DNA of 64,000 nucleotides. It comes from Actinocrinis sp035605935 (GTDB lineage: Bacteria > Actinomycetota > Actinomycetes > Streptomycetales > Catenulisporaceae). The notes below the pieces were generated by a model that worked only from the letters and a program-made list of their open reading frames with translations, did no database searches and was not told the origin of the DNA. A program made the translations under genes and the position numbers. Location: NCBI RefSeq assembly GCF_035605935.1, contig NZ_DATNGK010000062.1, positions 1 through 64,000 of the forward strand. Direction: 5' to 3'. Positions 44,706-55,098 of the stretch are shown one piece after another (positions within the stretch are counted from its first letter, which is position 1; the number at the start of each line of letters is the position of its first letter).

Positions 44706-45683
44706 GTGCGCTCGTACCGCTTTGTCTTCACGCCGAAGTGGCTGGCTTTCCATGCACTGACCTGGTTCGTGCTGATCCCGGCCTTCATCGGGCTGGGCCA
44801 GTGGCAGCGCGACCTGTGGAAAGACCATGCCCGCTCGCAGGGCGTGGTGCTCGGCGCGCTGGCCGCCGCGCCGGTGCCGCTGGACTCGGTCAACCCGACC
44901 GGTCACACGGTCACGCGCGATCAGCAGTGGAAGATGGTCTCCGCGACCGGCCGCTATGACACGGCGCACCAGTTCATGGTCCGCAACCGCTCGCAAAACG
45001 AGCAGCCGGGCTGGTTCGTGGTGACGCCGCTGGTGCTCGCCGACGGCACGGCGGTCCTGGTCAATCAGGGCTGGGTACCTGAATCGAACACGAGCATGTC
45101 CAACGCGGCGCCCGCGTTCCCGCCGGTGCCGTCCGGGACGGTCACGGTGTCCGGTTCGCTTCAGCCGGATGAGACGACGGCGGACTCTCGGATCAAGGAC
45201 GACACGGCGCAGCTTCCGGCCGGCGAGATCGCGCTGATCACCCGGAGCGACCTGGCCGCGCGAGTGCCGAATCCGCTGCATGACGGCTCGATCAGGCTGA
45301 TGTCGAGCACTCCGGCGAACACGGCGGCCGCGGCCGCGCAGCCGGTGCCGAACCCCACCTACGACAACTCCATGTACATCGCCTACATGGTGCAGTGGTG
45401 GGTCTTCGCCGCGGTGATGCCGGTGACCTGGTTCCTGCTGCTGCGGCGGGAGGCGAACGATCGGCGGATCGCGGCGCAGGAGGCCGCGGCGGGCTCGCCG
45501 GACCCGACTGATAAGCCTGGCGCTGAACCGGCCGCATCGGAGTCAGCTGGCGTACTAGCGTCAGCTGGCGTCGGGGAGGCGGTCGTCGCCGGAGTAGCCG
45601 CCGACCCGGAGGCGGTCGAGCAGGGCCGCGAACCGGTCGCTGGGGAAGAGCTGGAGGGTCTCCCCCACGCTGTCGGAGGGTAG
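44706..45683 (+). CDS. SURF1 family protein, second copy
   Basis: A 325-residue SURF1 protein with an N-terminal helix (WLAFHALTWFVLIPAFIGLG, then QWQRD) and a late one (MVQWWVFAAVMPVTWFLLL) around an external domain (VSATGRYDTAHQFMVRNR, TAVLVNQGWVP). The GTG at 44706 gives the normal start; the longer frame upstream is antisense to mscL. The conserved part ends near residue 265; the last 60 residues are low complexity and overlap the convergent gene by 123 bp. Confidence 0.85.
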   Translation: MRSYRFVFTPKWLAFHALTWFVLIPAFIGLGQWQRDLWKDHARSQGVVLGALAAAPVPLDSVNPTGHTVTRDQQWKMVSATGRYDTAHQFMVRNRSQNEQPGWFVVTPLVLADGTAVLVNQGWVPESNTSMSNAAPAFPPVPSGTVTVSGSLQPDETTADSRIKDDTAQLPAGEIALITRSDLAARVPNPLHDGSIRLMSSTPANTAAAAAQPVPNPTYDNSMYIAYMVQWWVFAAVMPVTWFLLLRREANDRRIAAQEAAAGSPDPTDKPGAEPAASESAGVLASAGVGEAVVAGVAADPEAVEQGREPVAGEELEGLPHAVGG

Positions 45684-46607
45684 GCGGCTGAGCTTTCCGC
45701 CCTGCCACCAGTACAGCTGGTCGGAGATCGGTCCGGGACAGGTCTCGAACTGTCTTGCGGCGAAGCGCAGCATCGTTCCGGCGGCGGCGACCACGGCCGC
45801 CGATTCGATCGGGTGCACGGCGATCAGGTGCCGGTGCGGCAGCACAACCAGCGCGCCGTTGGCCTCGACGTAGCCGGGCAGGCCGGCCAGGTGCTCGGCG
45901 AGCCACAGCACGTGCGTCGCGGCGTAGTGGCTGGGGCTGAACAGCGCGACCAGTTCGGTGCCGTCGAGCGTGAAGCGCTCGACTTCCATCCTGGTGTCGC
46001 GCCGCACGTTGGCTCTGGCGGCATCGAACACGACGTGCTCGGCCACGCCCCAGCCGAGGGCCTCGCCGACCGACACCAGTTCGCCGCCGATCGCGGCGCC
46101 GTTTTGAGCGGTTCCCGGCCAACCGGGCGGGGCCTCGGTGACGATCGCTTCGAGCAAGCCATCGGCCACGATGCGCCGCAGGGCGCCGTCGAGGGTGGCG
46201 TCGGCGGAATCGGCCGGCAGGATCCGGGCCCGCAGCGGTTCCCGGATGCGGCGCCAGAGTGAGTCGTCCGCGGCCCGGGCCCCGTCGGCCGCGGCGTCTC
46301 GCAGGGTGCTGACGTACTGTTCGATCAGCTCGGGCCAGTCGGCCTTCGGTTTCTCGCGCATCCGCTCGCGCACCGGGGCGAGGTCGATCGCGGTGCCCGG
46401 CCACGGCCGGTCGGTGCGCCCGATCTCGAGCCGGTCGCGCGCGATCACCCGCCACCGCAGGCCCCGGCCGCGCAGCTCGACTTCGAGCAGGCCGAGCAAC
46501 GCCGTGGCCACCTCGTCGCCGAGCGGCCACAGCGGATCCGCGAGCGGATCTGGATCGGCCTCTGAGCCTTCGTCAGATGCGGGCACGGGACGCAGTGTAA
46601 CCGTCAC
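45561..46607 (-). CDS. Conserved hypothetical protein, about 348 residues
   Basis: A cytosolic protein I cannot assign to a family with confidence. It has a mixed alpha/beta pattern with a conserved-looking core (GWGVAEHVVFDAARANVRRD, then ALFSPSHYAATHVLWLAEHL, HRHLIAVHPIESAAVV, CPGPISDQLYWWQGG). No signal peptide or membrane helix. I chose the GTG at 46607, which has GGGAG eight bases upstream; a GTG at 46586 is an alternative. Divergent from the transposase-like gene, and its 3' end overlaps SURF1. Confidence 0.65.
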   Translation of the reverse strand: MTVTLRPVPASDEGSEADPDPLADPLWPLGDEVATALLGLLEVELRGRGLRWRVIARDRLEIGRTDRPWPGTAIDLAPVRERMREKPKADWPELIEQYVSTLRDAAADGARAADDSLWRRIREPLRARILPADSADATLDGALRRIVADGLLEAIVTEAPPGWPGTAQNGAAIGGELVSVGEALGWGVAEHVVFDAARANVRRDTRMEVERFTLDGTELVALFSPSHYAATHVLWLAEHLAGLPGYVEANGALVVLPHRHLIAVHPIESAAVVAAAGTMLRFAARQFETCPGPISDQLYWWQGGKLSRLPSDSVGETLQLFPSDRFAALLDRLRVGGYSGDDRLPDAS

Positions 46608-46707
46608 TGTGCGCGCTCCCGCCGCGGTTTCTGTCACACGGCAACAGTTGGCCACGCGGCATGCGCGGAACCCGTTACCCACCGCCGGATTGCCCGTTGT
46701 ACTGGTT

Positions 46708-47322
46708 GTGTCAGAGTCGTCTGCTGTTCCCAGCTTTTCGCCTGTCCGCCCGACCGAGCCGCCGCCCGCGCCGCAGTTGCGGCCGCGGGCTCCGCGCGGC
46801 CCGGCGGGACTGGGCCCGCTGAGCCCGAGCGGGATCGGCGCGCCGATGCTCGGTTCCGGCCTGCCGGGTGTGCCGCGGCCGCGCCGGGTCGGGCCGCCGC
46901 GGACCGACCCGGTCATCACGGACACGGTGTGGGAGCGGATCGAGCCGCTGATCCCGCAACGCACGCGCCGCCGCCGCTACCCAGGGCGCAAGCCGCTGGA
47001 CGATCGCGCCGTGCTGACCGGGATCCTGGTCGTGCTGGCGCGCGGGATCGGATTCGAGCGGCTGCCTAACGAACTGGGCTTCGGTTCGGGCATGACGTGC
47101 TGGCGGCGGCTGCGCGACTGGCAGCAGGCCGGGGCGTGGAACGCGATCGCCGCGGAACTGGCGCGCGGGCTGCCGGACGGTGACCGGATCGACTTCGAGC
47201 GGGTCGCCGCTACCGCCGCCGATGCCGAGTCCGCGTCCCCGGTGACCCGGCGGCCGATCGCGGCGAAGGCGAAGCACCCCTCCCCCGTGGCCGCCGAGTT
47301 CGGTATGACGCTGCTGCGCTGA
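46708..47322 (+). CDS. Stand-alone IS5-like transposase N-terminal domain
   Basis: A 204-residue product starting at a GTG. After about 70 Pro-rich residues comes ITDTVWERIEPLIPQRTRRR and YPGRKPLDDRAVLTGILVVL, then FGSGMTCWRRLRDWQQAG, the helix-turn-helix domain (DUF4096-like) that opens IS5-family transposases. The frame stops soon after RIDFERVAATAADAES, where the first catalytic Asp should be; that Asp is not conserved and the rest of the DDE domain is absent. No terminal inverted repeats were seen. Probably a remnant or a domesticated DNA-binding protein. Confidence 0.65.
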   Translation: MSESSAVPSFSPVRPTEPPPAPQLRPRAPRGPAGLGPLSPSGIGAPMLGSGLPGVPRPRRVGPPRTDPVITDTVWERIEPLIPQRTRRRRYPGRKPLDDRAVLTGILVVLARGIGFERLPNELGFGSGMTCWRRLRDWQQAGAWNAIAAELARGLPDGDRIDFERVAATAADAESASPVTRRPIAAKAKHPSPVAAEFGMTLLR

Positions 47323-47356
47323 CCCACCCAACCGTCGCGGTGTCAGTCTTTCCAGA

Positions 47357-49258
47357 TCAGCCAATCGGCTGCGCCGCGGATTCCTGGTGGGCGAACTGGG
47401 TGCGATAGAGATCGGCGTATAGGCCGTCGGCGGCGAGCAACTGGGCGTGCGTGCCGTGCTCGACGATTCTGCCGCCGTCGACCACGAGGATCTGGTCGGC
47501 GTCGCGGACGGTGGAGAGCCGGTGCGCGATCACGAGCGAGGTCCGTCCGCGCAGGGCGCTGGCGAGGGCGTGCTGGACCGCGGCCTCCGACTCCGAGTCC
47601 AAGTGCGCGGTCGCCTCGTCGAGGACCACCACGTCAGGCGCCTTGAGCAACAGCCGGGCGATGGCGATGCGCTGCTTCTCGCCGCCGGAGAGCCGGTAGC
47701 CGCGGTCGCCGACGACCGTGTCGAGTTCGTCGGGCAGCGAGGCGACCAGGTCCCAGATCTGCGCGTCCTTGAGTGCCTGCACCAGCTCGGCCTCACTCGC
47801 GTCCGGGCGGGCGTAGAGCAGGTTGTTGCGGATCGTGTCGTGGTACATGTGCGCGTCCTGAGTCACCACCCCGATGCGCTCTCGCAGGGAGCTCAGTTGC
47901 GCGTCGCGCACGTCGAGCCCGCCGACGCGCACGCTGCCGCCGGTCACGTCGTAAAGCCTCGCGGCGAGCGCGGTGATCGTCGTCTTGCCCGCGCCGGACG
48001 GTCCGACCAGCGCGGTCATGGTGCCCGGCTCGGCGCGGAAGCTCAGGTCGTGCAGGACCTGCGCGGAGGGCGCCTGGTCGAGTACGGCCACTGATTCGAG
48101 CGAGGCGAGGGAGACCTCCGACGCGCTCGGATACCGGAAGGCGACGTGTTCGAACTCGATGACCGGCGTTCCCGGCGGAACCGGCGCGGCCTCGGCGCGC
48201 TCGGTGACCATCGGCGGCAGGTCGAGCAGTTCGAAGACTCGGTCGAAGGAGACCAGCGCCGTCATGACGTCGACACGCACGTTGGCCAGCGCGGTGAGCG
48301 GGCCGTAGAGCCGGCCGAGCAGCCCGACCAGCGCCAGCATGGTGCCGAGGGACAGGTGCCCGCTCACGGCCATCCGCCCGCCGATCAGGTACACCATCGC
48401 GGTGGCGAGCGCGGCGACTAGCGTCAGCGAGGTCATGAATCCGCTGCTTGAGACCGCGACCCGCACGCCGATGCCGCGCACCCGGTCGACCTTGGCCGCG
48501 TAAAGGCCGTCGTCCTCCTCGGGGCGGCCGAACAGCTTGGCGAGCAGCGCGCCGGAGACGTTGAACCGCTCGGTCATCATCGTGGACATGTCCGCGTTCA
48601 GCTGCATCTGTTCGCGGGTCATCTGCTGGAGCCTGCGGCCCATCCACTTGGCCGGCAGGACGAAGATCGGCAGCAGGATCAGCGCGAGCAGGGTGATCTG
48701 CCAGGACAGCACGAACATCGTGATCCCGGTCAGCAGCAGCGAGACCACGTTGGACACGACGCTGGAGAGCGTCGAAGTGAACGCGCGCTGCGCACCGAGG
48801 ACGTCGCTGTTGAGCCGCGAGACGAGCGCGCCGGTCTGGGTGCGGGTGAAGAAGGCGATCGGCATGCGCTGCACGTGCGCGAAGACCTTGGTGCGCAGCA
48901 GCGCGATCAGGCCCTCGCCGATGCGCGCCGACAGGTAGCGCGAGACGAGGCCGACCGCGGCGTCGAGCAGCGCGATACCGGCCACGACCAGGGCCAGGAC
49001 CACGACCAGGCCGCCGTTGTGCTTGAGGATGCCGTTGTCGACGATGCGCTGGGAGAGTAGCGGCGGCAGCACGCCGAGGACCGCGTCGATGACCGTGAGG
49101 ATCAGGAATCCGGTGATGACGCGCCCGAACGGCCGGGCCAGGGCGCCGATGCGGCGAAGCGTGCCGGGTTTCAGCTTCTGGATCGACGACCCGTCTCGCA
49201 TGTATGAGCCCATGGTCTGCCAGCCCGAGATGCCTGAGCCCATACCCATGCCACGCAC
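47357..49258 (-). CDS. ABC transporter, fused permease and ATPase (exporter)
   Basis: A 633-residue half-transporter: six membrane helices at about 40-330 (PFGRVITGFLILTVIDAVLG onwards) and a C-terminal ATPase with Walker A LVGPSGAGKTT, signature YRLSGGEKQRIAIARLL and Walker B VVVLDEATAHLD. The extra N-terminal 30 residues (Gly/Met-rich) are typical of actinobacterial multidrug-type exporters. It likely acts as a homodimer. Substrate unknown. Confidence 0.92.
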   Translation of the reverse strand: MRGMGMGSGISGWQTMGSYMRDGSSIQKLKPGTLRRIGALARPFGRVITGFLILTVIDAVLGVLPPLLSQRIVDNGILKHNGGLVVVLALVVAGIALLDAAVGLVSRYLSARIGEGLIALLRTKVFAHVQRMPIAFFTRTQTGALVSRLNSDVLGAQRAFTSTLSSVVSNVVSLLLTGITMFVLSWQITLLALILLPIFVLPAKWMGRRLQQMTREQMQLNADMSTMMTERFNVSGALLAKLFGRPEEDDGLYAAKVDRVRGIGVRVAVSSSGFMTSLTLVAALATAMVYLIGGRMAVSGHLSLGTMLALVGLLGRLYGPLTALANVRVDVMTALVSFDRVFELLDLPPMVTERAEAAPVPPGTPVIEFEHVAFRYPSASEVSLASLESVAVLDQAPSAQVLHDLSFRAEPGTMTALVGPSGAGKTTITALAARLYDVTGGSVRVGGLDVRDAQLSSLRERIGVVTQDAHMYHDTIRNNLLYARPDASEAELVQALKDAQIWDLVASLPDELDTVVGDRGYRLSGGEKQRIAIARLLLKAPDVVVLDEATAHLDSESEAAVQHALASALRGRTSLVIAHRLSTVRDADQILVVDGGRIVEHGTHAQLLAADGLYADLYRTQFAHQESAAQPIG

Positions 49259-49378
49259 TGCCCGCCGCCCGTCTTCCGCCGAGCCGGTTCCGACTCGTCT
49301 TCGCGCGACTTGAACGTATTACGGATCGGCCGAATTCCGCTGCATCGCTGCCGGACTACTGCGCGGTAGGACGGTGCC

Positions 49379-50605
49379 TTACGCGGCGCCGCTGCCGATA
49401 CGCGCGGCCAGCACCCGATCCAGCGCGACGGCAGTGCCGCGGGCGATCGCGCCGACCAGCACCCCGGCCTCGCCGAGAGCGCTCACTTCGACGCGCGGAG
49501 GGTACGGGATGCGCTTGGCGAGTTCGGCGCGCACCGGCTCGAGCAGCAGATCGTCGTTCAGGCCGATGCCCCCTGCCAGGACCGCGAGCTCGACGTCGGC
49601 GACCGCGCAGATCGGCGCCAGGTACACCGCGATGCGCCGGGCCTCCTCGGCGACCAGCAGCCCGGCCAGCCGGTCGCCGGAGCGGGCGGCCTCGAAGATC
49701 TGCTCCGGGGTCACCGGGGGCCGCAGCGCGGTCGGCACGTCGCGGAACTCGGCCCAGTCCGCGGCCAGGCGCACCAAGGCCGGGCCGCACGGGTCGAACG
49801 GGTTCGCGTCGACGCCGCCCTCGAAGGCGAAGTCGATCTCGCCGGCCGCGCCGTTGCGGCCGCGGTGCAGCCGGCCGCCGAGGACCAGGGCCGCTCCGGT
49901 GCCGGTGCCGACCGAGAGCACCGCGAAGTCGTCCGCCTTCGCGCCGACGCCGCGCCACTGCTCCCCGATCGCCGCGAGGTGGATGTCGTTCTCCAGCAGC
50001 ACCGCGACGCCGCGGCCGGAGGCGGCCGGTGCGGTGGACTCGAAGGCCTCGGTCAGCGCCGCGGCGAGAGCGAAGCCGTCCAGGCCGGGAATCGTCGTGC
50101 CCTGATAGACCCGGCCGGTGGACTGCTCGACGACGCCGGGCGCGGCGATCACCGCCACCTGCTCCGCTTCCGCGGGCACCGCGGCGCGCTGAAGCAGCCT
50201 GCGGCGCATCTGCGCGGCCTGCGCGACGACCGCGGCGATGGCGCCGGACCCGATGTCGACCTGCTCGCGGGCCCGTTCCTCGCCGTCCAGGGCGGCGACC
50301 ACCCCGCGCAGGTAGCGGCCGCCGATGTCCAGTCCGACGACGAACCCGGCCTCGGGCACCGGCTCGAAGAACAGGGCGCCGTAGGTCGGGCCATCACTGC
50401 CCGGTGCGGTCTCGCGCACCAGGCCGCTGTCCAGCAGCGCGGCGAGCGCGGCGGAGACGGTCGGCTTCGAGATGCCGACCCGGCGGGAGATCTCGGCGCG
50501 GGAGATCGGGTGCTCGGCGCGGATCGTCTCGAACACCGTCCGCTCGTTGAGCGCCTTGAGCATGGGCGCGGTCGCAGCCTGGGAGCGGGACGGTTCGCCG
50601 GTCAT
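49379..50605 (-). CDS. ROK family regulator, zinc motif incomplete
   Basis: A 408-residue ROK protein with an N-terminal winged helix (ERTVFETIRAEHPISRAEIS then RRVGISKPTVSAALAALLDS) and a kinase-like C-terminal region (VVGLDIGGRYLRGVV; LENDIHLAAIGE with the END catalytic motif; LSVGTGTGAALVL). The usual zinc motif CxCGxxGCxE is reduced to a single Cys (FDPCGPALV). The HTH plus the poor zinc site favour a sugar-responsive repressor over an active kinase. Confidence 0.85.
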   Translation of the reverse strand: MTGEPSRSQAATAPMLKALNERTVFETIRAEHPISRAEISRRVGISKPTVSAALAALLDSGLVRETAPGSDGPTYGALFFEPVPEAGFVVGLDIGGRYLRGVVAALDGEERAREQVDIGSGAIAAVVAQAAQMRRRLLQRAAVPAEAEQVAVIAAPGVVEQSTGRVYQGTTIPGLDGFALAAALTEAFESTAPAASGRGVAVLLENDIHLAAIGEQWRGVGAKADDFAVLSVGTGTGAALVLGGRLHRGRNGAAGEIDFAFEGGVDANPFDPCGPALVRLAADWAEFRDVPTALRPPVTPEQIFEAARSGDRLAGLLVAEEARRIAVYLAPICAVADVELAVLAGGIGLNDDLLLEPVRAELAKRIPYPPRVEVSALGEAGVLVGAIARGTAVALDRVLAARIGSGAA

Positions 50606-50710
50606 GGCGACGAATATTACGGGACTGAGACGCGTGTGTGTCGAATCTTCCAGGGGCTAGGCAAATAGTCGCGCCGATACGGCGGCGATTGGGCGGCGGA
50701 TCTCAAGGCC

Positions 50711-51595
50711 TCAGCGGCGCGCCAGCGCTCGGATGCGGCGCACCTGCGCGGCCCGCTCGGCGGCGCGCTGCGCGTCGTACTCGCGCTCCGTCGCGCCGCG
50801 GATCAACGCCTTGGTCTCGATCAGCGCGTCGCGGTCGGCGGCGAGCAGCTCATGCACGAGGATCTGCGCCTGCACGAGCAGGTCGGCCGTGGGAACGACC
50901 CGATTGGCCAGGCCGATGCGCTCGGCCTCCGGCGCGTCGATCCAGCGTCCGGTCGCGCAGATCTCCAATGCGCGGCCGTAGCCCACCAGGTCGGTCAGCG
51001 GTTTGGTGCCGCCGAGATCCGGTACCAGGCCGAGGCTGATCTCACGCATCGCGAAGCGCGCGTCCTCGGCGACGATACGCAGATCGCAGGCGAGCGCGAG
51101 CTGGAAGCCGGCTCCGATGGCGTGGCCCTGCACCGCCGCCACGCTGATCAGATCAGGCCGGCGCCACCAGGTGTACGCCTCCTGAAACGCCTCGATGGTC
51201 AGCTCCGCGTCGACCGGATCGCTGGAGGCCAGATCTATCAGAGTCTTGGTTTTCCCTCTGGCGCCGTCCGCCTGGTCCTCGCCGACGAGCACGGAGCGGT
51301 CGAGGCCCGCGCTGAACGACGGCCCTTCGGCGCGCAGCAAGACGGCGCGCACCGATCCGGGCAGCGCGCGGCCCATCTCCGCCAGCTGCCACCACATCGT
51401 GGGCGTCATGGCGTTGCGTTTGGCCGGGCGGTTCAAGACGATCGTGGCGACTTCGCCCTCGACCGTCAGGCCCAGTCCGGCCTTGGCCGCGGCGGCCTGA
51501 CGTTCGGCGGGCCAGAAGTCGTATACCGGCGCGGGCTCGGATCCGAACTCGGACGGCGAGGCGTCGGCACGAAGGTCGTCGATCCGGGGTTCCAT
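50711..51595 (-). CDS. Enoyl-CoA hydratase/isomerase family protein
   Basis: A 294-residue crotonase-fold protein. The two oxyanion-hole segments are seen in LLRAEGPSFSAGLDRS and AVQGHAIGAGFQLALACDLRI, and the later SLGLVPDLGGTKPLTDLVG stretch is typical. The catalytic glutamates of classic hydratases are not obvious, so it may be an isomerase or hydrolase variant. It lies below an 18-bp hairpin terminator on the same strand. Confidence 0.88.
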   Translation of the reverse strand: MEPRIDDLRADASPSEFGSEPAPVYDFWPAERQAAAAKAGLGLTVEGEVATIVLNRPAKRNAMTPTMWWQLAEMGRALPGSVRAVLLRAEGPSFSAGLDRSVLVGEDQADGARGKTKTLIDLASSDPVDAELTIEAFQEAYTWWRRPDLISVAAVQGHAIGAGFQLALACDLRIVAEDARFAMREISLGLVPDLGGTKPLTDLVGYGRALEICATGRWIDAPEAERIGLANRVVPTADLLVQAQILVHELLAADRDALIETKALIRGATEREYDAQRAAERAAQVRRIRALARR

Positions 51596-51727
51596 CGGTC
51601 TGCCGCCCCCTGGTGGTGAAGGTGTGGAGATGCGATGGACCCTATCGGAGAGCGCCCGGCGCGCACCACGCGCCCCTCACCTGGCCGGTCGGCTGCAGTG
51701 CGAAGACAGCAAGCGCAGAGACGACAA

Positions 51728-51767
51728 GCCCCGGCCGCCGATGCCGTGCGGCATCGGCGGCCGGGGC
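51728..51767. terminator. Perfect 18-bp-stem hairpin
   Basis: GCCCCGGCCGCCGATGCC at 51728-51745 pairs exactly with 51750-51767 around a GTGC loop. It lies 28 bp after the stop of the small HTH gene and about 130 bp upstream of the enoyl-CoA hydratase start, so it should end leftward transcription strongly. Confidence 0.8.
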
Positions 51768-51795
51768 TACGTCGCCGAGTCGGCTCGGGCTGCCG

Positions 51796-52014
51796 CTAAG
51801 CGGTCTTCGCCTTGCCGCGGGTCGCGCCGCCGCGCCCGCGCAGGGTCACCCCTGACTCGCTGAGCATCCGGTGCACGAATCCGTACGAACGGCCCGTCTC
51901 CTGGGCCAGGGCGCGGATCGATTCGCCCGACTCGTACTTGCTCTTCAGATCGGTCGCGAGCTGCTCTCGCGCGGCGCCGGTAACGCGGCTGCCCTTCTTG
52001 AGAGTCTCGGCCAC
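51796..52014 (-). CDS. Small helix-turn-helix DNA-binding protein
   Basis: A 72-residue protein with a clear HTH (ESGESIRALAQETGRSYGFV then HRMLSESGVTLRGRGG) and a basic tail. It belongs to a short actinobacterial family conserved in Streptomyces, whose role I do not know. A hairpin terminator follows it. The ABC-F gene lies about 330 bp upstream, so it has its own promoter. Confidence 0.85.
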   Translation of the reverse strand: MAETLKKGSRVTGAAREQLATDLKSKYESGESIRALAQETGRSYGFVHRMLSESGVTLRGRGGATRGKAKTA

Positions 52015-52348
52015 ACGTGCCTCCTATGAGGGGTGCGGGAGCCTTGCCCCCGCAATATTCACTGCGTGATTCGGATGGGTTGGGTCGGCGGAGTATCGCG
52101 CTTCCGCCGGGAACCGCAGGTGGGCAGTCCCACCGTGTGCTGCGGTAGTGCGCTCTGATGACCCATGATCACCCCTCCCGCTCGAGTTGACCACCGATTC
52201 GGCGAACAAAGTCGCCGGTTATTCCCGGCCCGGGCGGCGGATTCGGCCGGTATTCAGGGGGTTTATCAGCATTTAGCCCAGGTCCCGTTATCGGACTGTT
52301 ACGGTGTGCTTCCGACGCTGTGTCGGATCACCGCGCGGCACGATCGGT
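52015..52348. other. Intergenic region between the ABC-F gene and the small HTH gene
   Basis: About 330 bp with no credible gene on either strand. The base composition is slightly less GC-rich around 52190-52310, where a promoter for the HTH gene could lie. A weak CCGGCC/GGCCGG inverted repeat occurs near 52225-52250. I see no strong operator. Confidence 0.35.
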
Positions 52349-53947
<1,599 letters not shown>

Positions 53948-54096
53948 CGGGCCATATTACGCGAGGCGCGCCGAGCACCCCTGACGCGCAGTCGGCCTTG
54001 ATGTAGCATCCTTACTTAGCGCTGCACTTGCGCGTCGGCGGCGTGGCAGGACGTGCATGCTCGGCAGCGAGGCGTCAAAGGCAAGGGGCTACGGTC

Positions 54097-55062
54097 GTGA
54101 CCTCGTCGTTCCCCGCTTCGGCACTGCCGCGGCTGCGCTCTCCCTTCGCCGCGCGGCTGCACCTGCAGACCGGCGTCGCCGAGTCGGCGACCCTGGCTTG
54201 GGCCGACCGGTTCGGGCTGGCCCGCGACCCCGTGGTGCGCCGCAGGCTGGCGGTGACTCGAAGCGCGCGGCTGGCGGGGCGGGTGAGCCCGCAGGCCACG
54301 CTGTCTGGGCTGCTGCTGAACGCGGATTGGCAGACCTGGCTGTTCCTGTTCGACGACGCTTACTGCGACGAGTCGGACCTCGGCCGCCGGTCCGCCGACA
54401 CCGCAAAGACAGCAAGCCGGGTAGCGCAGGTGCTGGAGACCGGGCAGCTGTCGCAGCGGGATTCGGACCCGTTCCTCGTCGCGCTCGCCGATCTGCGTGT
54501 GCGGATGGTGCAGATGGCGACGCCGGAACAATTCGACCGGTTCGTCGCTCAGGCGGTCTTCTATCTGCTGGCCCTGACCTGGGAGGCGGCGCACCGGGAG
54601 CAGGGCACACTGGCAGGCTTCGCGGAGTATGTCGCCATGCGCCGGCACAGCGGGGGCGTGCCGACCTGCCTGGCGCTGATCGATGTGATCAACGGCTTCG
54701 AACTGCCGGGGTCGGCCTGGAGTTCGCCGCGCCTGCGCGCGCTCACCGAGGCCGCGACCGACATCACCTGCTGGGCCAACGACATCTTGTCGTACCCGAA
54801 GGAGGTGCGCCGCTCGACCGATGTGCTCAGCCTGCCCGCGGTGCTTTCCCACGAACGCGGGTTGCCGATCGCGGAGGCGATCGCCGAGGCCGCGCGGCTG
54901 CACGACGAGCGGATCGGCGAGTACCAGCGGCTCGAGGCTGCGCTGCTGCGGGACGGCGACGAGCAGACCCGCAGGTACCTGGCGGATCTGCGCCATTGGA
55001 TCTCCGGGAATCTCGCGTGGTCCTATGAGACGGGGCGGTACGCGCTCGGGATGGCTGCCTGA
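54097..55062 (+). CDS. Class I terpene synthase
   Basis: A 321-residue all-helical terpene cyclase. The metal-binding motif is FLFDDAYCDE (Asp86-Asp87), the NSE motif is NDILSYPKE (Asn228, Ser232, Glu236), the effector arginine is near Arg183 and the C-terminal WSYETGRY pair is at 308-315. Bacterial enzymes of this size cyclise farnesyl or geranyl diphosphate. The product cannot be predicted by eye. GTG start at 54097 with AAGGGG upstream; the longer frame from 54028 is not conserved. It converges on the P450 gene, 36 bp away. Confidence 0.88.
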   Translation: MTSSFPASALPRLRSPFAARLHLQTGVAESATLAWADRFGLARDPVVRRRLAVTRSARLAGRVSPQATLSGLLLNADWQTWLFLFDDAYCDESDLGRRSADTAKTASRVAQVLETGQLSQRDSDPFLVALADLRVRMVQMATPEQFDRFVAQAVFYLLALTWEAAHREQGTLAGFAEYVAMRRHSGGVPTCLALIDVINGFELPGSAWSSPRLRALTEAATDITCWANDILSYPKEVRRSTDVLSLPAVLSHERGLPIAEAIAEAARLHDERIGEYQRLEAALLRDGDEQTRRYLADLRHWISGNLAWSYETGRYALGMAA

Positions 55063-55098
55063 CGGTGTGTGGCGGCCGCATGGCGCCCGGCCGCGCAG

